A DNA stretch of 11,489 nucleotides from Campylobacterota bacterium (lineage in GTDB: Bacteria; Campylobacterota; Campylobacteria; Campylobacterales; JALSKU01): assembly GCA_013153915.1 (NCBI GenBank), contig JAADDL010000149.1, positions 1 through 11,489 of the forward strand, in the 5' to 3' direction. The notes under the pieces are model-generated. The model saw nothing but the letters and a program-made list of their open reading frames with translations, was not told where the DNA came from and ran no database searches. The position numbers and the translations under genes are program-made. Positions 7,336 through 11,489 of this stretch are shown here, one piece after another (the first letter of the stretch is position 1; each line of letters opens with the position of its first letter).

Positions 7336-9141
7336 TTATATAACGAAAAGGAGCTGACCGTTTTCTACACTATCTCCCTGAGATACGTTTATCGATGATA
7401 TAACGCCGTCTTTAGGCGCTACGACCTCAATCTCCATCTTCATCGCCTCAAGAATTAGCACGACATCATCTTTCTTGACCTTATCGCCCTCATTTGCGAC
7501 TATCTTAAAGACAGTTCCCGGAAGCGTCGCCAAAACCTCTTCTCCGCCAGCAGAATTTGCAACTTGCGGTTGAGGTTTTGAAGGAGCCTTCTCTTTTTTC
7601 GGCTCAATTTTTATATCGGCATCACTGCCTTCCGCAACCTGAACGCTATATTTTTTACCGTTTACTACAACCGTATAATTTCCACTCATTTTTTTATCGC
7701 CTTTATTTGATTTTTGAGTCTCGTTTTGCATTTGAGATAATTTTCTAACATTAATCTTAGCTTCACCCTTTAAGAAAGCGATACCTTTCTCTTTACAAGC
7801 GGCCGCTATGAAGATATTTTCTTCTGTTGTCTCTATGCCCTCATCTTCAAGCATCTTCACAAAATATTCTCTGGTTTTTTTAGGATCTTCATTTGCAAGC
7901 TCAAGAGCCGTTTTAGTAGTAGGCTCGAGTTTAAGTTGCTCACTTGCAAGCTTTATCACATCCTCGCTAGGTTTCACAGGAGTTCTTCCGAAATATCCAA
8001 GCACCATCCTTCCGTAACCCTCGGCTATCTTTTTCCAAGGACCGAACATGACGTTGTTAAAAGCTTGCTGAAAATAAAACTGACTCACAGGGGTAACGCT
8101 GGTACCGTAACCGCCCTTTTCGACAACTTCTCTCATAGCCGCTATAACTTCGGGAAATTTATCTAAGATATTGTTATCTCTCATCATTTGAGTATTTGCC
8201 GTCAACGCACCGCCCGGCATAGGAGAAAAAGGTATGATAGGTGATACCGCCGTAGCCTCCGGCGGGATAAAATAATCTTTTAACTCCTCTTTTAAAAATG
8301 TTTCATATTTTAAGATTTTTTCGATATCAAGACCGCCAAGGTCATAATCCGTACCTTTTGTAGCGTGCAACATAGTCAATATATCCGGCTGAGAAGTACC
8401 GCCGCTAACCGGACTAGCCGCCAAATCGATACCATCAGCACCAGCATCAAGCGCGGCAAGATAACAAGCTACGCTAACTCCCGCCGTCTCGTGCGTATGA
8501 AGTCTGACATGCACATTCTCGGGCAAAAGTCTCTTTGCCATTTTGATAGTTTCGTAGACTTTTTTAGGATTTGAAGTACCGCTTGCGTCTTTAAAACATA
8601 CGCTATCGTACTCAATACCGCTATCTAGGATATTTCTTAAAACCTTTTCATAAAAAGCCACGTCATGAGCGCCTTTACATCCGGGAGGTAACTCCATCAT
8701 CGTTACGACCACTTCGTGTTTTAAACCGTGCTTTTTAATACACTCTCCGCTATATTTGAGATTTTCCACATCGTTTAGAGCGTCAAAATTTCTAATGGTG
8801 GTTGTACCGTGCTTTTTAAAAAGTTTTGCGTGCAAATCTATCATCTCGCTACTTGCGGTATCCAACATCACGGTATTGACGCCTCTTGCAAGTGTTTGGA
8901 GATTTGCCTCTTTGCCGACAGCTTCCCTAAACTTATCCATCATATCGAAAGCGTTTTCATTTAGATAGAAAAACGGGCTTTGAAATCTAGCTCCGCCACC
9001 AAATTCAAAGTGGCTTATACCGGCATCTTTTGCTACGCTAACCGCGTTTATAAAATCTTCTAGCAATACTCTTGCACCGAAAACCGACTGAAAACCGTCT
9101 CTAAAAGTGGTATCCATCACATCAATAAGCTTTTTTGCCAT
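7336..9141 (-). CDS. oadA: Oxaloacetate decarboxylase alpha subunit / pyruvate carboxylase B-type (carboxyltransferase plus biotin carrier)
   Basis: Biotin-dependent carboxyltransferase: moves a carboxyl between oxaloacetate and biotin. With OadB and OadG it would drive Na+ export; with a separate biotin carboxylase (PycA) the same type of chain makes pyruvate carboxylase. It has 601 residues: a TIM-barrel carboxyltransferase (about 4-290) with metal ligand D10 in MDTTFRDG, K184 in CFKDASGT, and H215/H217 in RLHTHETAG; the conserved C-terminal carboxylase domain (about 290-465); a Lys/Gln/Asn linker (470-488); a Pro/Lys/Ala linker (512-535); and a biotinyl domain with EAMKMEI, biotin lysine K568. 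The FRDGFQSVFGAR opening differs from the LRDAHQSLLATR of classical OadA and agrees with Campylobacter PycB. Start ATG with AAGGAT upstream; 13 bases after oadG. M485 with AAAGG upstream may be an internal start. Confidence 0.92.
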   Translation of the reverse strand: MAKKLIDVMDTTFRDGFQSVFGARVLLEDFINAVSVAKDAGISHFEFGGGARFQSPFFYLNENAFDMMDKFREAVGKEANLQTLARGVNTVMLDTASSEMIDLHAKLFKKHGTTTIRNFDALNDVENLKYSGECIKKHGLKHEVVVTMMELPPGCKGAHDVAFYEKVLRNILDSGIEYDSVCFKDASGTSNPKKVYETIKMAKRLLPENVHVRLHTHETAGVSVACYLAALDAGADGIDLAASPVSGGTSQPDILTMLHATKGTDYDLGGLDIEKILKYETFLKEELKDYFIPPEATAVSPIIPFSPMPGGALTANTQMMRDNNILDKFPEVIAAMREVVEKGGYGTSVTPVSQFYFQQAFNNVMFGPWKKIAEGYGRMVLGYFGRTPVKPSEDVIKLASEQLKLEPTTKTALELANEDPKKTREYFVKMLEDEGIETTEENIFIAAACKEKGIAFLKGEAKINVRKLSQMQNETQKSNKGDKKMSGNYTVVVNGKKYSVQVAEGSDADIKIEPKKEKAPSKPQPQVANSAGGEEVLATLPGTVFKIVANEGDKVKKDDVVLILEAMKMEIEVVAPKDGVISSINVSQGDSVENGQLLFVI

Positions 9142-9154
9142 CGTAATATCCTTG

Positions 9155-9400
9155 CTATTTTCTATGCTCTATTATCGCCGCCGTTATCGCCGCAACTATC
9201 TCGTCGTCATCGTTGGAAATATTTTTTTGGGGAGTCGCCACCGAAGCGGTAGCGGTCTGTTTTTTCTTTTCGGGGAAATATTTTTTTATTATCTTATGCT
9301 CGAATTTCAAGACAATGACCATAAGATACAAAAAGAGATAAACCGTAGTCATACCGAGAACTAAAAATTTCAGCCCCTCTTCTATCAATACTATTTGCAT
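9155..9400 (-). CDS. oadG: Oxaloacetate decarboxylase gamma-chain family protein
   Basis: Small assembly subunit that ties OadA to the membrane-bound OadB. It has 81 residues: a short lead (MQIVLIEEGLKF), one membrane helix (about residues 12-32), a Lys-rich cytosolic boundary (HKIIKKYFPEKKKQ), a Thr/Ala linker and a C-terminal amphipathic helix IVAAITAAIIEHRK that matches the conserved tail of the family (AAI-AAI with basic end). Sequence conservation in this family is low, so the call rests on architecture, tail motif and position as first gene of the oad operon. ATG at 9400 has AGGA six bases upstream. Confidence 0.85.
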   Translation of the reverse strand: MQIVLIEEGLKFLVLGMTTVYLFLYLMVIVLKFEHKIIKKYFPEKKKQTATASVATPQKNISNDDDEIVAAITAAIIEHRK

Positions 9401-9439
9401 ATCGCATCCTAAATGATATATTTTATAAAACGCTACGAA

Positions 9440-9448
9440 ATTTTAACA
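9440..9448 (-). promoter_or_regulatory. Extended -10 promoter of the oadGAB-pckA operon
   Basis: The minus strand reads TGTTAAAAT, an extended -10 (TGn plus TAAAAT) about 40 bases before the oadG ATG. The -35 region is A/T only and shows no hexamer. It is the best candidate in the 156-base gap between oadG and the cytochrome gene. Confidence 0.45.
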
Positions 9449-9556
9449 TTATCTTTATTAAATAAAAGCTTAATCGTAAAGAAAAATTATCTTTTTTTTA
9501 AAAAATTCTTTTGCTTTTCTACAATTAAATATTTTTAACACAATAATCAAAAAAAT

Positions 9557-9877
9557 CTAATTATTACAACTCGGAATCGTTTCGGAATCGCTTGCAAATT
9601 CTTGCAAAAATCTATACATCCTCGCTTTTTCTTTTTTAAACTCTTTGGAGTCGATATATTTTAGAACTTCGGGGTTATCTTGATGAAATTCCTTCAAATC
9701 TTTTATATCAATCGTAAAAAAACTCTTCCACTCCTCTTTAGTAGCAACATTTCCCCACATCTTACCGCTTCCATGGCAACTTGAACATCTTTTTAGATAG
9801 TATTTTTGCCCCTTTTTTTCTCTGGCTCCGTATGACAAAGATAAAACCACCGCCAATAAGATAGCCAATTTTCTCAT
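9557..9877 (-). CDS. Small periplasmic monoheme cytochrome c
   Basis: Likely a periplasmic electron carrier. It has 106 residues with an N-terminal signal peptide (MRKLAILLAVVLSLSYGA, cleavage around residue 17-18). The mature protein starts with KKGQKYYLKRCSSCHG, so the single covalent heme site is C31-S-S-C34-H35. Candidates for the sixth iron ligand are M40 and M87 (ARMYRFLQEF, in a C-terminal helix as in class I cytochromes). The tail carries an unpaired cysteine, C104, three residues from the end, which is unusual for a mature c-type cytochrome. ATG overlaps the TGA of the thioredoxin-like gene (ATGA), with GGAGG seven bases upstream, so the two proteins are probably made together. The exact subfamily is not recognised. 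Confidence 0.8.
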   Translation of the reverse strand: MRKLAILLAVVLSLSYGAREKKGQKYYLKRCSSCHGSGKMWGNVATKEEWKSFFTIDIKDLKEFHQDNPEVLKYIDSKEFKKEKARMYRFLQEFASDSETIPSCNN

Positions 9878-10362
9878 TTATCGACCTCCAAACCGTACTT
9901 TTTACCGTATAGCCTATGAAACCTATTTAAAGCGTCGTTACCCCATTTTATCAACTGTTCTGGCGTCCAAAAACCGTAAATAATCATATGCTTTTTGCCG
10001 TTTCTAGCCAACTTCTCCTCATTTGGTCCCATAAAGATAAAAGCGGGCGTTATACTCACTATAAATCTAGGAGGAGCTTGGTCGCTCACATCCTCTTCGA
10101 TAGAGTCCGAACCGGTCGATGTATCAAGTGCGAGTTTTATAAAGTTTTTCTCTAAAAAAGCATCTACTTTCGAATCGGGCAATACGTTTTCAATAATCTT
10201 AGGACAGTAAAAACAGCTTCTTGAATGTAAAAAAAGTATGATAGGTTTTTTCTCTCTTATCGCCGCTTCTTTAGCGTCGTCGACATTATTTCTCCAATCT
10301 ATACCAAGTTCGCTTGAAAAAGACGATACAACCAAGAATATAGCAACAAGTATAGCTTTCAT
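9874..10362 (-). CDS. Secreted thioredoxin-like (thioredoxin_7/SoxW-type) protein
   Basis: Predicted periplasmic thiol-disulfide protein of unknown partner. It has 162 residues: signal peptide about 1-17 (MKAILVAIFLVVSSFSS), then a thioredoxin fold with the active site SRSC50-F-Y-C53-P and the cis-proline motif S-I-T105-P106-A. Between them a long acidic insert (TSTGSDSIEEDVSDQ, about 81-95) replaces the usual short loop. Before the active site, KPIILFLHSRSC is typical of the thioredoxin_7/SoxW/DUF255 group rather than TrxA (WCGPC). ATG at 10362 has AAGGAG five bases upstream. Translationally coupled to a monoheme cytochrome and divergent from a multiheme cytochrome gene, so roles in reducing apocytochrome cysteines or in periplasmic sulfur redox chemistry are reasonable inferences, not shown by sequence. 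Confidence 0.8.
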   Translation of the reverse strand: MKAILVAIFLVVSSFSSELGIDWRNNVDDAKEAAIREKKPIILFLHSRSCFYCPKIIENVLPDSKVDAFLEKNFIKLALDTSTGSDSIEEDVSDQAPPRFIVSITPAFIFMGPNEEKLARNGKKHMIIYGFWTPEQLIKWGNDALNRFHRLYGKKYGLEVDK

Positions 10363-10397
10363 AATATCTCCTTATAACAATCATTATCGCACTTGAT

Positions 10398-10425
10398 AAT
10401 ATAACTTTTTTTAATAATTTTGCAA
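10398..10425 (-). promoter_or_regulatory. Promoter for the thioredoxin-like / cytochrome c gene pair
   Basis: On the minus strand TTGCAA (10420-10425) is followed after 16 bases by TATATT (10398-10403), about 35 bases before the thioredoxin-like ATG. This is the clearest -35/-10 pair in the window. The -35 is one arm of the inverted repeat at 10420-10438. Confidence 0.45.
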
Positions 10426-10438
10426 ATATTACTCGCAA
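10420..10438. promoter_or_regulatory. Imperfect 19-base inverted repeat, possible operator
   Basis: TTGCAAATATTACTCGCAA reads as two half-sites TTGCRARTA around a central T: 7 of 9 positions pair, including the outer TTGC/GCAA. It covers the proposed -35 of the thioredoxin promoter and lies in the divergent region shared with the multiheme cytochrome gene. Binding by a dimeric regulator is inferred only. Confidence 0.35.
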
Positions 10439-10489
10439 TTATCTTAAAAAGATATAAATTTAATAAAATAGTATTTAAATTCAAGAAAA

Positions 10490-10507
10490 GCACTTTACAG
10501 GCACTTT
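10490..10507 (+). repeat. Direct repeat GCACTTT x2, 11-base period
   Basis: GCACTTT occurs at 10490-10496 and again at 10501-10507, exactly one helical turn apart, upstream of the multiheme cytochrome gene and overlapping its possible -35. Same-face repeats of this kind can be activator sites, but two 7-base copies may also be chance. Confidence 0.35.
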
Positions 10508-10520
10508 TTTTTGATATCAT
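10494..10520 (+). promoter_or_regulatory. Possible promoter of the multiheme cytochrome gene
   Basis: TTTACA (10494-10499) and an extended -10 TGATATCAT (10512-10520) are 15 bases apart, shorter than ideal, 44 bases before the ATG. The TG extension may compensate for the spacing. Confidence 0.35.
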
Positions 10521-10564
10521 TCCAAATAGTCAATAGTTTTGACAAAATTCAAAAAGGAGAGAAC

Positions 10565-11489
10565 ATGTTAAGGTCAAGCTTGAGCAAGATCGCAATCTTC
10601 GTCGTTCTGCTCTCCTCTTTCGCCTTTGCAGACTGTATGTCGTGCCACAAAGGTATAGAGGATATCAGGCATCAAGATAGCGATATGATGAAGCAGATCA
10701 AAGCCATGGGTGCAAATGTTGGCGACCCGGCCGGCTGTACGATCTGTCACGGCGGTAATGTAAAAGCTACCACCAAAGAGGAAGCTCACAAAGGCGCTCC
10801 CGGACATCCGGGCGGGTTAGAGGCTTTTGTTAGAGATCCAGGTAGTTTTTGGATCATGGATAAGACTTGCGGTCTTTGCCACGCCGATACGGTTTCAAAT
10901 ATGAAAAAAGCTTTGATGGCTACCGAGGCGGGTAAGATACAAGGTAACTTACACACTTGGGGTAGTGAAGATACTCAAAAAGTAAAATTTGCCGACTATG
11001 CCGTCAAAGACGAGGATGGAAAAACTCCGGCATGGGGTACCGATGTATATAAAAAATACATGGTCGCTATGATGGATAAATACCCCGATCAATTTCCGAC
11101 TGAGTTAAAACAACTTCCTTTGCCACCGCAAAGCAGAAAAGATTTATCTCAAATGAACAAAGAAGAGCTTGGATATGCTGCATCTATCAGTTACCAAAGA
11201 AGCGACTGTCAAAGATGCCATATAGGTGTTAGAGGCAGAAAAGGTAGAGGTGACTGGAGAGGTATGGGTTGTAGTGCTTGTCATATTCCTTACGGAAACG
11301 AAGGTTTCTATGACGGAAACGATCCCACTATCAATAAAAAAGAGCATGGACACTTGCTAGTTCATCAGATTCAAGCTACAAGAGACGCTAAAGTCCACGA
11401 TCCTAAATCAGGCGTAACATTCAGCGGAATACACCCTGAGACTTGTAACTCATGCCACAATAGAGGTAAGAGGATAGGTGTATCTTATA
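10565..11489 (+). CDS. Exported multiheme c-type cytochrome, N-terminal part (cut by window edge)
   Basis: The reading frame from ATG 10565 is open to the window end: 308 residues without stop. AGGAG sits five bases upstream. A signal peptide (residues 1-22, ending AFA) is followed at once by the first heme site. Six CxxCH motifs are present: CMSCH (24-28), CTICH (58-62), CGLCH (102-106), CQRCH (215-219), CSACH (236-240) and CNSCH (294-298). A heme-free block of about 108 residues (107-214), rich in Lys/Asp/Met/Pro, separates hemes 3 and 4. Spare histidines for bis-His ligation are plentiful (H36, H75, H81, H130, H261, H263, H267, H278, H290). Between hemes 5 and 6 lies IPYGNEGFYDGNDP, then a HGHLLVHQ segment. 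It is likely a periplasmic respiratory oxidoreductase or electron conduit; sequence alone does not name the substrate. More hemes may follow beyond the window. Confidence 0.85.
   Translation, partial: MLRSSLSKIAIFVVLLSSFAFADCMSCHKGIEDIRHQDSDMMKQIKAMGANVGDPAGCTICHGGNVKATTKEEAHKGAPGHPGGLEAFVRDPGSFWIMDKTCGLCHADTVSNMKKALMATEAGKIQGNLHTWGSEDTQKVKFADYAVKDEDGKTPAWGTDVYKKYMVAMMDKYPDQFPTELKQLPLPPQSRKDLSQMNKEELGYAASISYQRSDCQRCHIGVRGRKGRGDWRGMGCSACHIPYGNEGFYDGNDPTINKKEHGHLLVHQIQATRDAKVHDPKSGVTFSGIHPETCNSCHNRGKRIGVSY

Noticed and set aside
9107..9364. Plus-strand frame with hydrophobic segments
   Set aside because: Covers oadG and the oadA start in antisense; oadG has the better ribosome site and the family tail motif.
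9454..9466. TTTATTAAATAAA palindrome upstream of oadG
   Set aside because: Perfect 6-base arms but composed only of A/T in an AT-rich gap, so chance is likely.
9476..9515. A/T-only inverted repeats after the monoheme cytochrome gene
   Set aside because: Runs of A and T pair loosely but have no G/C stem, so I cannot call a terminator; such pairing is expected in AT-rich gaps.
10574..11353. Two minus-strand frames of 69-77 codons
   Set aside because: Antisense to the multiheme cytochrome gene, whose plus frame shows a signal peptide and six CxxCH motifs.

Overview
The window looks like chromosomal DNA of a Campylobacterota (Epsilonproteobacteria) species. It is AT-rich with compact, short-overlap gene packing and several TTG/GTG starts. 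The protein sequences and the block argH - pckA - OadA/PycB-like gene match what I remember of that phylum (Campylobacter jejuni has argH, pckA and pycB adjacent). The genus cannot be fixed from this stretch. I see no rRNA, tRNA, CRISPR, insertion sequence or phage gene, and no gene-free gap over about 200 bases.

Layout. (1) 1-394, minus: the 5' part of pheS, with a TTG start. (2) 560-1825, plus: a Hint-type HIT protein followed 9 bases later, in the same frame, by an AEC-family permease. (3) 1822-4220, minus: argH and galE, overlapping by GTGA. galE converges on the permease gene and their stop codons share a TTAA. (4) 4341-4378: a hairpin terminator that ends the next operon. (5) 4382-9400, minus: oadG - oadA - oadB - pckA, spaced 12-14 bases apart, a clear operon. 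(6) 9557-10362, minus: a secreted thioredoxin-like protein and a small monoheme cytochrome c, overlapping by ATGA. (7) 10565 to the window end, plus: the first 308 residues of an exported multiheme c-type cytochrome with six CxxCH motifs so far, divergent from (6).

How they fit together. The oadGAB-pckA operon sits at the oxaloacetate node. OadA/OadB/OadG are the subunits of a membrane-bound, biotin-dependent, Na+-coupled oxaloacetate decarboxylase, and PckA converts oxaloacetate to phosphoenolpyruvate. The OadA chain also resembles the Campylobacter pyruvate carboxylase B subunit, so it may serve two complexes. The last three genes form a periplasmic redox group: thiol chemistry, one small cytochrome and one large multiheme cytochrome, all with signal peptides, reading away from a shared 202-base control region. 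That region holds an inverted repeat over the likely -35 site of the thioredoxin promoter. The redox group is the least familiar part of the window.
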